Source of the DNA: Clostridiaceae bacterium
GTDB taxonomy: Bacteria > Bacillota > Clostridia > Saccharofermentanales > Saccharofermentanaceae
Length of the DNA stretch: 64,000 bases
Assembly (NCBI GenBank): GCA_012729635.1
Contig: JAAYCT010000033.1
Location: 1 to 64,000, forward strand
Direction of reading: 5' to 3'
The notes beneath the pieces were generated by a model. The model saw only the letters and a program-made list of their open reading frames with translations. It was not told the origin of the DNA and did no database searches. Shown here one piece after another: positions 42,592 through 51,034 of the stretch. The position numbers and the translations under genes are program-made. Numbering within the stretch: position 1 is the stretch's first letter; each line of letters starts with the position of its first letter.

Positions 42592-44132
42592 TCAGGAGAG
42601 CACTAATCAGCGTATCGGAAAAATCGGGAATCGCGGATTTTGCGAGAAAGCTCGTTGAACGAAACGTAGAAATTCTTTCAACCGGCGGAACTGCCAAACT
42701 TCTGGAAAGGGAAGGGATTCCCTGTAAGGAGGTTGCGGAGGTAACCGGATTTCCGGAGTGCCTTGACGGACGAGTGAAGACACTGCATCCTCTTTTGCAC
42801 GGCGGTATTTTGGCAATTCGCTCAAACGAGGAACATATGAGCCGTGTTCGGGAGCTGGGTATCGGGTTAATCGATCTGATCGTAGTCAACCTGTATCCGT
42901 TTCGATCAACTATCATGAAGCCGGGCGTATCATTTTCGGAGTGTATTGAAAACATCGATATCGGTGGTCCGTCAATGCTTCGTGCGGCCGCAAAAAACCA
43001 CAAAGATGTTACTGTTGTTACCGATCCGGATGATTACGAGACGGTTCTTCAAGAAATGATTAATGGTGGCGACACGACATATGAGACCCGTTTCCGGCTC
43101 GCAAAGAGAGTATTCGAGCATACCGCCGCATACGATGCCTTGATTGCCGAATACTTTTTAAACCAATCCAAGGAAAAAAAGCTTCCGTCCCCGTATACCG
43201 TCACTTTTGACCGGATTTCGGAGATGCGATACGGTGAGAATCCCCATCAAAAGGCAACATTTTATAAGAACGCCGTTCCGGTTCGCGGATCTCTGTCCGA
43301 AGCCGAGCAAGTAAACGGCAAGGAGCTTTCTTATAACAATATAGCGGATACGGATGCAACCATCGCATGTTTGAAGGAGTTTTCAGAGCCTACCGTAGTC
43401 GCTGTCAAACATGCGAACCCTTGCGGAGTCGGTTCCGGAAAATCGATACACGAAGCATGGCAAAAAGCGTACGAGGCGGATTCGGTTTCGATATTCGGCG
43501 GAATCGTCGCCGCAAACCGTGAGATTGACGCAATAACCGCCACGGAGATGAGCAAAGTATTCTTGGAGGTAGTCGTAGCTCCGTCTTATTCTCCGGAAGC
43601 AAAGGAAATTCTTTGCACCAAGAAAAACCTGCGCGTACTGGTTCTCCCCGATATATCGTTTCCGATTCCGGAAAGCGAGCTCAATTACAAACGCGTAATC
43701 GGAGGACTTCTGGTTCAGGATCATGACAGAAAAGTTCTTTCCGATGAGGGAATGCGTACGGTTACAAAGTCTTCGCCGGACGAATCGCTGACCGCGGATA
43801 TGGAGTTTGCGATGAAGGTGGTAAAACATGTGAAATCGAACGGAATTGTCGTCGTAAAAAATCTTCAGACACTCGGAGTCGGTCCGGGACAAACCAACCG
43901 GGTCGGAGCGGCAAAGATCGCGCTGGATTTTGCCGGGGAAAAAGCCAATGGCGCGGTTTTGGGATCGGACGCTTTTTTCCCGTTTCGTGACGTTGTGGAT
44001 GTTGCACACCAAGCGGGTATCAAGACCATCGTTCAACCGGGGGGATCCATGAGGGATCAGGAGTCCATTGATGCCTGTGACGAATTCGGAATCGCCATGG
44101 TGTTTACCGGGGAGAGACATTTTAAACACTAA
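42588..44132 (+). CDS. purH: Bifunctional AICAR transformylase/IMP cyclohydrolase PurH
   Basis: This enzyme performs the last two steps to IMP. At 514 aa it has the N-terminal MGS-like cyclohydrolase domain (ISVSEKSGI, STGGTAKLL, KTLHPLLHGG) and the C-terminal transformylase domain (MRYGENPHQKA, VKHANPCGVG, GPGQTNRVGA, SDAFFPFRD). The Lys-His of the VKHANPCG motif is present. It is ATGA-coupled to purN; purD follows after an 18-bp gap. Confidence 0.97.
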   Translation: MIRRALISVSEKSGIADFARKLVERNVEILSTGGTAKLLEREGIPCKEVAEVTGFPECLDGRVKTLHPLLHGGILAIRSNEEHMSRVRELGIGLIDLIVVNLYPFRSTIMKPGVSFSECIENIDIGGPSMLRAAAKNHKDVTVVTDPDDYETVLQEMINGGDTTYETRFRLAKRVFEHTAAYDALIAEYFLNQSKEKKLPSPYTVTFDRISEMRYGENPHQKATFYKNAVPVRGSLSEAEQVNGKELSYNNIADTDATIACLKEFSEPTVVAVKHANPCGVGSGKSIHEAWQKAYEADSVSIFGGIVAANREIDAITATEMSKVFLEVVVAPSYSPEAKEILCTKKNLRVLVLPDISFPIPESELNYKRVIGGLLVQDHDRKVLSDEGMRTVTKSSPDESLTADMEFAMKVVKHVKSNGIVVVKNLQTLGVGPGQTNRVGAAKIALDFAGEKANGAVLGSDAFFPFRDVVDVAHQAGIKTIVQPGGSMRDQESIDACDEFGIAMVFTGERHFKH

Positions 44133-44150
44133 GTATAGACGGGGTATTTT

Positions 44151-45410
44151 ATGAAGGTATTGGTCATCGGTTCCGGCGGACGCGAGCATGTAATTTGTTG
44201 GAAATTAAGTCAGAGCCCGAAAATATCAAAGTTATTCTGCGCTCCCGGAAACGGTGGTATTTCCGAAGTTGCGGACTGCGTTCCGATTTCTGCTGAGGAT
44301 ATCCAAGGCATCGTTCAGTTTTCTGTCTCGGAGGGAATCGATTATGTTATGGTCGCTCCCGAGAACCCTCTCGCACTCGGCCTGGTTGACCGTCTGAAGG
44401 AAAACGGCATAGTAGCCTTCGGTCCGAGCGCAAAAGCGGCAATGATCGAATCATCGAAGGCATTCTCAAAGGACCTTATGGTAAGATATCATATTCCGAC
44501 CGCTCAATATCGATTATTCGACAATGAGACGGATGCGCTTGAATATGCACACAACATCAACCTGCCGGCAGTCGTAAAGGCCGATGGGTTGGCTCTTGGG
44601 AAAGGTGTTATTATTGCGCGGGACAAAGAAGAAATGGAATCGGCAATCCGGGCGATGTTTTCCGAGAAGAAATTCGGGAAGGCGGGAGACCGGGTCCTGA
44701 TCGAAGAATTTCTGGAAGGTCCGGAGTTAACGGTGTTAGCGTTTTCCGACGGAGATACCGTTCTGCCGATGGTTTCGTCCAGGGACCACAAGCGTGCTTT
44801 CGATCATGATCTCGGAAAGAATACGGGAGGAATGGGTGCGATTACTCCCGGTGCGGATCTTTCGATGGAAGAGGAGAATCAAATCCTTGAAATGATTATC
44901 CGACCGACGATTAAAGCGCTCAGAGAGGAGGGCGCGCCTTTTGTCGGCGTAATCTATTTCGGATTGATTCTGACTTCGTCCGGTCCGAAAGTCATTGAGT
45001 ATAACGCGCGTTTCGGAGATCCCGAGGCTCAGGCAATTTTACCTCGTCTGGAAAATGATCTGATGGAAGTGTTTGAGGCGTGTACGGACCATTGTCTTAA
45101 CCGGGTTTCTCTTCGATTTAAGAAAGGTGGATCCTGTTGTGTGGTCATGGCATCCGGGGGATATCCTGACCGTTATGAAAAGGGATTTGAAATTCAGGGA
45201 ATCAAAGCGTGTAACTGCCTGGTTTTCCATGCGGGGACGAAAAAGGTGAACGGGAAGTATTATACAAACGGCGGAAGAGTTCTGGCGGTTTACGCGGACG
45301 CCGATACTGTAGATGAAGCAATCGATCAAGCGTATGAAGGTGTAAGGAATATTCAATTCCGGGGAATGCACTTTCGAACCGATATCGGTCGGACCGGGAG
45401 TAAGAGTTGA
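44151..45410 (+). CDS. purD: Phosphoribosylamine-glycine ligase PurD
   Basis: This ATP-grasp enzyme joins glycine to phosphoribosylamine. The 419 aa protein has the N-terminal MKVLVIGSGGREHVICWKL, ATP-grasp residues around VVKADGLALGKGV and EEFLEGPELTVLAFSDG, and EYNARFGDPEAQ near the metal site. purC, purL, purM and purB are absent from this cluster, so the pathway needs genes elsewhere. Its stop overlaps the next start as TTGA, linking purine and NAD genes in one transcript. Confidence 0.97.
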   Translation: MKVLVIGSGGREHVICWKLSQSPKISKLFCAPGNGGISEVADCVPISAEDIQGIVQFSVSEGIDYVMVAPENPLALGLVDRLKENGIVAFGPSAKAAMIESSKAFSKDLMVRYHIPTAQYRLFDNETDALEYAHNINLPAVVKADGLALGKGVIIARDKEEMESAIRAMFSEKKFGKAGDRVLIEEFLEGPELTVLAFSDGDTVLPMVSSRDHKRAFDHDLGKNTGGMGAITPGADLSMEEENQILEMIIRPTIKALREEGAPFVGVIYFGLILTSSGPKVIEYNARFGDPEAQAILPRLENDLMEVFEACTDHCLNRVSLRFKKGGSCCVVMASGGYPDRYEKGFEIQGIKACNCLVFHAGTKKVNGKYYTNGGRVLAVYADADTVDEAIDQAYEGVRNIQFRGMHFRTDIGRTGSKS

Positions 45411-46984
45411 ACTACGGAGTATACGGCGGAGCATTTGACCCCTTTCATGACGGACACATGTCCGTCATTCGCGGGGCGATAAAAAGTGAAAAAATCGATC
45501 GACTGATTGTCGTGCCTACGGGAATGCCCGTATTCAAAAACTCCAGAGATCTGACACCGGCTCCATATCGTTACTACATGGTCAAAAATGCATTGAAGGA
45601 TATCCCGGAATGTACCGTTTCGCCGGTGGAAATTTTGGACGAGAATCCTTCATATACGGTCAATACGATGTCCGAACTGATCCGCGAGGAGAAGGCCGGA
45701 TCCGCAGATCGATGGTTTCTGATTGTCGGAGCGGATGTAGTGTTTGAGTTTGAATCTTGGTATATGCCGGACCAAATCATGAGTCTCGCAACGCTTCTTG
45801 TCGCATCTCGACCCGGCTTTCAAGAGGGTGAACGACTTCGAAAAACAAAAGAAATCGCAGACCGATTTAATGGAGATGTAGATTTTTTCGAGATTGATCC
45901 GGTTGATGTTTCATCAAGCGTAATTCGCGAAAACAATGATTTCTCTATGGTTCCCGAAGAGGTTCGTTCGTTCGTTTCCGCGAACGGGCTGTATCCGTTA
46001 GATCGTCCGCTGCATCGGGTCAGTGACTCGGCATTTGATCGGTTTATCGGCTGTTTGAGGATTCTGTTCTCCGAACTATCCGAGAAAAGACTTCTTCACA
46101 GTTTAAACACGGCGGTTTTATCGGCTCGATATGCCATCCGCTTCAATGAAAATCCGGACCAGGCATTGATTGCCGGATTGCTTCATGATTGTGCAAAAGA
46201 GCTATCCTTGGAAGAACAGCGGAAGATGGCGGGCGATGTTGACAAAGATGATTCTTCAATCATTGAAATGATCCATGCCCCTGCGGGTGCAGGATATGCT
46301 AAGACAAGGTATGGTGTATCGGAGGAAGAAATACTACGTGCGATCGCATACCATACAACCGGCAGGGCTCATATGTCGGGCATTGAAAAAATTGTTTATC
46401 TTGCCGATAAATTGGAGCCTTCCAGAAAGTTTGATGATCTGAGCGAAATCAGACGACTGGTTCAAACGGATCTGGATGCGGCTATGTTTGAATGTTTGAC
46501 CGCAGTCAGAGATTCGCTGGAACGAAAAGGGATGATTTTTCATAAAGATTCGCACGAGGCTTTACAGGTATTGATCAGTGAAAAGGAACAAAGGGAAAAA
46601 TTGGAGGAGAGAATGGATTCAAAAAAAATCAGTGAGACTATTTCCGAGATTCTTAACGAAAAAAAGGCGTCAAATCTTGATGTGGTATATGTTCGGAACA
46701 AAACCGTTATAGCCGACTATTTTGTCGTTGCAACGGGAACGTCGACCACGCATGTCAAGGCGCTGGCAGATGAGGTGGCTTTTGTTATGAAAGATCAATA
46801 CCGGATTATCCCCGAGCGAATCGAAGGCATATCGACATCGCGTTGGATACTGATTGATTATCGGGATGTGGTTGTTCATATATTTCACCCGGAGGAACGT
46901 GAAAATTACAGCCTGGAAAAGCTTTGGGCAACTCGGCCGGAAGACCCCATGATCGCGGATGGATTGTCGGATATAAAAAACTGA
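45407..46984 (+). CDS. nadD: NadD-YqeK-RsfS triple fusion protein
   Basis: One uninterrupted 525 aa frame joins three proteins that are usually separate neighbours. Residues about 1-200 form nicotinate-mononucleotide adenylyltransferase NadD (YGGAFDPFHDGH; SSSVIRE). Residues about 210-390 form a YqeK-type HD hydrolase (HSLNTAVLSARY, LLHDCAKEL near 257, HTTGRAHMS, VYLADKLEP); YqeK relatives cleave Ap4A. Residues about 403-525 form ribosomal silencing factor RsfS (DVVYVRNKTVIADYFVVATG; WILIDYRDVVVHIF). The TTG start overlaps purD. An internal ATG at 46613 with a strong ribosome site could also yield RsfS alone. Confidence 0.94.
   Translation: MNYGVYGGAFDPFHDGHMSVIRGAIKSEKIDRLIVVPTGMPVFKNSRDLTPAPYRYYMVKNALKDIPECTVSPVEILDENPSYTVNTMSELIREEKAGSADRWFLIVGADVVFEFESWYMPDQIMSLATLLVASRPGFQEGERLRKTKEIADRFNGDVDFFEIDPVDVSSSVIRENNDFSMVPEEVRSFVSANGLYPLDRPLHRVSDSAFDRFIGCLRILFSELSEKRLLHSLNTAVLSARYAIRFNENPDQALIAGLLHDCAKELSLEEQRKMAGDVDKDDSSIIEMIHAPAGAGYAKTRYGVSEEEILRAIAYHTTGRAHMSGIEKIVYLADKLEPSRKFDDLSEIRRLVQTDLDAAMFECLTAVRDSLERKGMIFHKDSHEALQVLISEKEQREKLEERMDSKKISETISEILNEKKASNLDVVYVRNKTVIADYFVVATGTSTTHVKALADEVAFVMKDQYRIIPERIEGISTSRWILIDYRDVVVHIFHPEERENYSLEKLWATRPEDPMIADGLSDIKN
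46603..46615 (+). promoter_or_regulatory. rsfS: Internal ribosome binding site and ATG for free RsfS
   Basis: GGAGGAGAGA (46603-46612) is followed directly by an in-frame ATG at 46613 (codon 403 of the fusion), starting MDSKKISETISEIL. This matches where an independent RsfS normally begins (about 120 aa to the stop). It suggests both the fusion and free RsfS may be made. Confidence 0.6.
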
Positions 46985-47073
46985 TTCTTGTCGAAACCAA
47001 AACCTGATGTCGTCTTTTTTTTCGTTGGGTACATTCTGATTTGATATCCTGACCGAGAGGGAGGGTGATCAAA

Positions 47074-47826
47074 ATGGATTCCTCAAGAAGAAAAATTGTC
47101 GGGTTTATTATTTTTGCTTGTGTCGGCATGATCGCATGCGGTATTCGTATATATTTCGACAATCATTCGAAACCCGCCGTAGTGTATCTTACCGCGGAGT
47201 CTTCCGATTCAAAAATCACTAATCCGGGAGAGCCGAACGATAATGATCCTTCCCATATAGATAATATGACCGGTGTGGCATCGAATATAACGGACCATTC
47301 CCCGTCTTCAGATGGTTTTATTCCGATATACCTTTGCGGAGCTGTCCGGAATCCCGGTGTTTATTATGTTCTTGAGGGATCCTTCCTGTTCGAATTGCTT
47401 GAAACAGCCGGCGGCGTTCTTCCCGAGGCGGCTACGGATCATATCAATATGGTGATGAAATTCTCCGAGCCTGTGTCTGTATATGTGCCTGCGGGAAGCG
47501 ACCTCCCTGCAGATCAATTTGTGCATGCCGATATTTCGAACTCCTCCTTTCTGAGAATCGGATCGGATTGTTATATTTGGGGCCAAGGCGCTTCGTATAT
47601 CTTGGGGCCACAATCCGACGGCGAAGGTGCCGACAAGATAAACATCAATACCGCAGAAGAAAGAGAATTGATGAGTCTGTCGGGAATCGGCGAGGTAACG
47701 GCACAAGCCATCATTCGATATCGGACGGAAAATGGCTTATTTTCAAAAATTGAGGATATAATGAAGGTCCCCGGAATAAAGCAGGGAAGATTTGATGCAA
47801 TAAAGGATTGCATTGTTGTCCGTTAA
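47074..47826 (+). CDS. comEA: ComEA-like DNA-binding competence protein
   Basis: The 250 aa protein has one N-terminal membrane anchor (about 8-28), a Ser/Asn/Asp-rich stalk, an SLBB domain (IPIYLCGAVRNPGVYYVLEG, about 85-150) and a C-terminal double helix-hairpin-helix (ININTAEERELMSLSGIGE, about 189-250) that binds double-stranded DNA. This is the arrangement of ComEA in natural transformation. The ATG at 47074 follows GGGAGGGTGATCAAA, an almost full Shine-Dalgarno. No comEB/comEC follows; the thrS leader is next. Confidence 0.92.
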   Translation: MDSSRRKIVGFIIFACVGMIACGIRIYFDNHSKPAVVYLTAESSDSKITNPGEPNDNDPSHIDNMTGVASNITDHSPSSDGFIPIYLCGAVRNPGVYYVLEGSFLFELLETAGGVLPEAATDHINMVMKFSEPVSVYVPAGSDLPADQFVHADISNSSFLRIGSDCYIWGQGASYILGPQSDGEGADKININTAEERELMSLSGIGEVTAQAIIRYRTENGLFSKIEDIMKVPGIKQGRFDAIKDCIVVR

Positions 47827-47854
47827 AGAAAGATTAACCCCGGAAACGACATTC

Positions 47855-47883
47855 TTGCATTTCCGATTATTTTGGAGTAGACT
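47855..47883 (+). promoter_or_regulatory. Probable promoter of the thrS T-box leader
   Basis: TTGCAT (47855-47860), a 17-nt spacer and TAGACT (47878-47883) sit just before the T-box leader, after the comEA stop. Confidence 0.5.
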
Positions 47884-47884
47884 T

Positions 47885-48146
47885 GCCCTTATAGGCAAAA
47901 CTGTGACAGGGACAAGCGTCGTATGAATCGATCTGCAGAGAGAAAGGGTCGTGGCTGGAAGCCCTTTGAGATAATGAAATTCGACGTACCCCCCTTGAGT
48001 TTCCCGGTGAAGGCGATGGATGAATCCGCCGCTTGTATCTGAGGACGCGGACTGCGTTAAAGTCAATGAAGAGGCACTCTTTGTGCAATTTGGGTGGAAC
48101 CGTGCGACCAGCACCCCAGAGGTGGTTGAATCGCATGGTATTTTTA
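47885..48146 (+). promoter_or_regulatory. T-box leader controlling thrS
   Basis: A T-box leader is clear from AGAGAG at 47936-47941 with the following GGTCGTGGCTGGAA, the T-box AATTTGGGTGGAACCG at 48087-48102 and a terminator with a T-run downstream. The UGGA bulge (48095-48098) fits a tRNA with discriminator U, as for threonine tRNA in Bacillota. The specifier is probably a threonine codon in GACGTACC on the 3' side of stem I: ACG at 47984-47986 or ACC at 47988-47990; I cannot decide which. The leader start is approximate. Confidence 0.9.
48101..48146 (+). terminator. T-box-controlled terminator of thrS
   Basis: CGTGCGA (48101-48107) pairs with TCGCATG (48131-48137), with an inner CACC/GGTG stem and interior mismatches, followed by TATTTTTATG. 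Its 5' arm overlaps the T-box sequence, so antitermination excludes it. Confidence 0.65.
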
Positions 48147-48167
48147 TGTTTTCGGGAGGGAAAGAAA

Positions 48168-49961
48168 ATGGTTGATTTTTCAACAGAGGAAGGAAGAAAA
48201 AGATATCGCCACACCAGTTCTCATATCCTGGCGCATGCCGTCAAGCGTTTGTGGCCGGAGACAAAGCTTGCAATCGGCCCTGCGATAGAGGACGGTTTTT
48301 ATTATGATTTTGATCGCGAAGGAACTTTTAACAAAGAAGATTTGGATCGCATCGAAGAAACAATGCGCCAGATAATTAAAGAAAACCTCCCGATCGAGCG
48401 CATTGAATTATCCCGCGACGAGGCAAGGAAAAAAATGGAAAGCCTGGGAGAAATCTACAAAATCGAGCTGATCGATGAGTTGCCCGAGGGAGAAAAGATA
48501 TCGTTTTACCGCCAGGGAGATTTTACCGACCTTTGTGCAGGACCTCATTTGGAAAGCACGGGTGAGGTGAAAGCGTATAAGCTTACGATGGTTGCGGGAG
48601 CCTATTGGCGCGGGAGCGAAAAGAACATGATGCTTCAGCGCATTTATGGAACGAGTTTTCCGGATAAGGGGATGCTCAAAGAATATCTGGACAGAATGGA
48701 AGAAGCCAAGAAGAGAGATCATAACAAAATCGGAAGGGAACTGAAGTATTTCATGACTGCCGATTGCGTTGGTCAGGGACTTCCGATTATGCTCCCGAAG
48801 GGAGCGAAGGTCCTTCAGATTCTTATGCGCTTCATTGAGGACGAAGAAACGAACAGAGGATATCTTTATACTCGTACACCGTTTCTTGCGAAGTCGGATC
48901 TTTACAAGATATCCGGTCATTGGTATCACTATCGGGACGGCATGTTTTTAATGGGAAATACCGCTTTGATAGATGAGTCGGGAGAAACAACGGACGGCAG
49001 CGAGGTTTTCGCTCTTCGCCCCATGACCTGTCCGTTTCAGTATCACGCTTATCTGAATGAATCGAGAAGCTACCGTGATTTGCCCATTCGATATGCGGAG
49101 ACCTCGACTCTTTTCAGAAACGAGTCGTCCGGTGAAATGCACGGATTGATCCGGGTCAGACAGTTTACGATTTCGGAAGGCCATTTGATTTGTACACCCG
49201 ATCAGTTGGAGCCGGAATTTAAGGGCGCGCTTGATCTTGCGACATATGTGATGAGGTGCATCGGACTTGATGAGGATGTCAGTTATCGCTTTTCCAAGTG
49301 GGACATCAACAACAAAGAAAAATATGTCGGAACCGCAGCGGAATGGGAAGCCGTTCAGACCACCATGCGTAAAATACTTGACGATTTAGGGCTTGATTAT
49401 CGGGAAGCGGACGGAGAGGCAGCATTTTACGGTCCGAAACTCGACATCCAAATAAAAAACGTTTGGGGGAAGGAAGATACACTGATTACACTTCAAATCG
49501 ACTTCCAGCAGGCTAAACTTTTCGGAATGGAGTATACCGATCGGGACGGAACGAAGAAATTTCCGTACATTATTCACCGAACCTCCATCGGATGCTATGA
49601 ACGGACACTTGCTTTACTTCTGGAAAAATTTGCCGGTGCACTGCCTTTGTGGATGGCACCGGAGCAGGCACGTATTCTTCCGATATCGGATAAGCACATT
49701 CCTGCGGCAAAAGAGATATGCGACGAGATGAGGAAACAGGGATTCCGCGTCGGGACGGATGAGCGAGACGAAAAAATCGGGAAAAAGATCCGACAGGCGC
49801 AGCTTGAGAAGACTCCCTACATGCTTGTAGTCGGAGACAAAGAAATGGAGGAAAAGACCGTTTCCGTTCGTTCCAGATATGAGGGGGACCTCGGGAGTAT
49901 GACTTTAGATGCAATTATGGTAAAGATTTCGGAAGAAGTGAAAACGAAGGCGATATTTTAG
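48168..49961 (+). CDS. thrS: Threonyl-tRNA synthetase lacking the TGS domain
   Basis: This class II synthetase charges tRNA-Thr. The ATG at 48168 follows GGGAGGGAAAGAAA. The 597 aa protein goes straight into the editing domain (RHTSSHILAHAV at about 11, with HxxxH; GPAIEDGFYYDF), then catalytic motifs (RPMTCPFQYH with the zinc Cys, GEMHGLIRVRQFT motif 2, later HRTSIGCYERTLALL motif 3) and the C-terminal anticodon-binding domain. The usual ~60-residue TGS domain is missing at the start. Upstream in-frame sequence belongs to the leader and is not coding. The Thr T-box agrees with its identity. Confidence 0.96.
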   Translation: MVDFSTEEGRKRYRHTSSHILAHAVKRLWPETKLAIGPAIEDGFYYDFDREGTFNKEDLDRIEETMRQIIKENLPIERIELSRDEARKKMESLGEIYKIELIDELPEGEKISFYRQGDFTDLCAGPHLESTGEVKAYKLTMVAGAYWRGSEKNMMLQRIYGTSFPDKGMLKEYLDRMEEAKKRDHNKIGRELKYFMTADCVGQGLPIMLPKGAKVLQILMRFIEDEETNRGYLYTRTPFLAKSDLYKISGHWYHYRDGMFLMGNTALIDESGETTDGSEVFALRPMTCPFQYHAYLNESRSYRDLPIRYAETSTLFRNESSGEMHGLIRVRQFTISEGHLICTPDQLEPEFKGALDLATYVMRCIGLDEDVSYRFSKWDINNKEKYVGTAAEWEAVQTTMRKILDDLGLDYREADGEAAFYGPKLDIQIKNVWGKEDTLITLQIDFQQAKLFGMEYTDRDGTKKFPYIIHRTSIGCYERTLALLLEKFAGALPLWMAPEQARILPISDKHIPAAKEICDEMRKQGFRVGTDERDEKIGKKIRQAQLEKTPYMLVVGDKEMEEKTVSVRSRYEGDLGSMTLDAIMVKISEEVKTKAIF

Positions 49962-50074
49962 AACATGTTCGGGAAAAATTTGATCCTGAGGCCTGAATTT
50001 TATATCATTCACGGTCTTTGCGTCGGCTATAATCCATCCGATACAAACGACCGGGAAACAATATCAAACGCGCG

Positions 50075-50103
50075 TTGACAGTTTGTACGTAAACGAGTAA
50101 AAT
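50075..50103 (+). promoter_or_regulatory. Promoter of tRNA-Pro
   Basis: Consensus -35 TTGACA (50075-50080), a 17-nt spacer and -10 TAAAAT (50098-50103), ending 31 bp before the tRNA. Confidence 0.8.
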
Positions 50104-50134
50104 CCTAATGGTCAACGATATGATATCGTCGTTC

Positions 50135-50210
50135 CGGGGTGTGGCTCAGGTGGTAGAGCGCTTGGTTCGGGACCAAGAGGCCGGAAGTTCAAGTCTTCTC
50201 ACTCCGACCA
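50135..50210 (+). tRNA. tRNA-Pro (anticodon CGG)
   Basis: The acceptor stem CGGGGTG pairs (with one G-U) with CACTCCG, followed by A and an encoded CCA (50208-50210). The anticodon stem CTTGG/CCAAG encloses TTCGGGA, with anticodon CGG at 50168-50170, reading CCG. The D-loop GGCTCAGGTGGTAGAGC and T-loop TTCAAGT are standard. Confidence 0.97.
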
Positions 50211-50212
50211 TT

Positions 50213-50256
50213 CACCTCATGACATCGATGGTATTTCGGGTCATGGGGTGTTTTTT
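50213..50256 (+). terminator. Terminator after tRNA-Pro
   Basis: CACCTCATGAC (50213-50223) pairs with GTCATGGGGTG (50240-50250), with one G-U pair, followed immediately by TTTTTT. Confidence 0.88.
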
Positions 50257-50293
50257 ATATACAAATATACGAATTTGAATTAGGGAGAGAATA

Positions 50294-50977
50294 ATGAGCA
50301 GTCTCAAAAAGAAATGGAACATTTTTCTTTTTCGTAATTCAGATAAAGGAATCCCCAATCTTTCGAAGAGTATCGTCATTTCTATGGCAACATTATTTGT
50401 TGCGCACTGGGCGCTTACCATGTTGGGCAGACCCGGTTTTCTGAGCTATCTGAATTTTGATCGTGATTTGATATTTTCCGGGCAGGTTTGGCGACTGATT
50501 ACCTTTATTTTTATACCGCCGAATCTCTCCTTTATTTTCATTATCTTTGCGCTTTATCTGTTCTGGTACATGGGATCTTCTCTGGAAGCCTTCTGGGGCG
50601 TTTTGAAATTCAATCTCTTTTATTTTTGCGGAGTAATCTTTACGATCATCGGCGGTATGATTTTGGGATCGACCGTTAACGAATACTTAAATTTTTCTAT
50701 TTTACTTGCTTTTGCGATCATTAATCCGAATTTTGAAATTATGCTCTTTTTCTTCATTCGGGTCAAAATGAAATACATTGCTATCATCAATCTTATATTA
50801 TATGCAGTCATGCTGGTGATTGTACCGCTTGCGGAAAAGACGGCCATAATCATTTCATTCGTGAATATTCTGCTTTTCTTCGGACCGACGATGTATCGTG
50901 GAATCCGGAATTTCATTGAAAGAAAGATACACAAACGGAAGTGGCAGAGAAAAATGCGCGATATCAAATGGAAATAA
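50294..50977 (+). CDS. Rhomboid-like membrane protein, probably non-catalytic
   Basis: The 227 aa protein has about six membrane helices and the layout of the rhomboid superfamily (VWRLITFIFIPP near 65; WYMGSSLEAFWGVLKFN near 92; GVIFTIIGGMILG). The GxSG catalytic motif is not seen at the expected place, and a paired catalytic His is not obvious. It may be a rhomboid pseudoprotease, a group known to bind other membrane proteins. The C-terminus is strongly basic. The ATG follows AGGGAGAGAATA. A role next to thyA-folA is not apparent. Confidence 0.7.
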   Translation: MSSLKKKWNIFLFRNSDKGIPNLSKSIVISMATLFVAHWALTMLGRPGFLSYLNFDRDLIFSGQVWRLITFIFIPPNLSFIFIIFALYLFWYMGSSLEAFWGVLKFNLFYFCGVIFTIIGGMILGSTVNEYLNFSILLAFAIINPNFEIMLFFFIRVKMKYIAIINLILYAVMLVIVPLAEKTAIIISFVNILLFFGPTMYRGIRNFIERKIHKRKWQRKMRDIKWK

Positions 50978-51034
50978 TTGGCTCGTGTGCTAATATGAAT
51001 ACAGGTTTTCGTTATTGTGCGTTCGGAGGTAATT

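Noticed and set aside
43383-44189. 268-aa frame on the - strand opposite purH
   Set aside because: It is antisense to a confident enzyme gene, with biased composition and no start signal.
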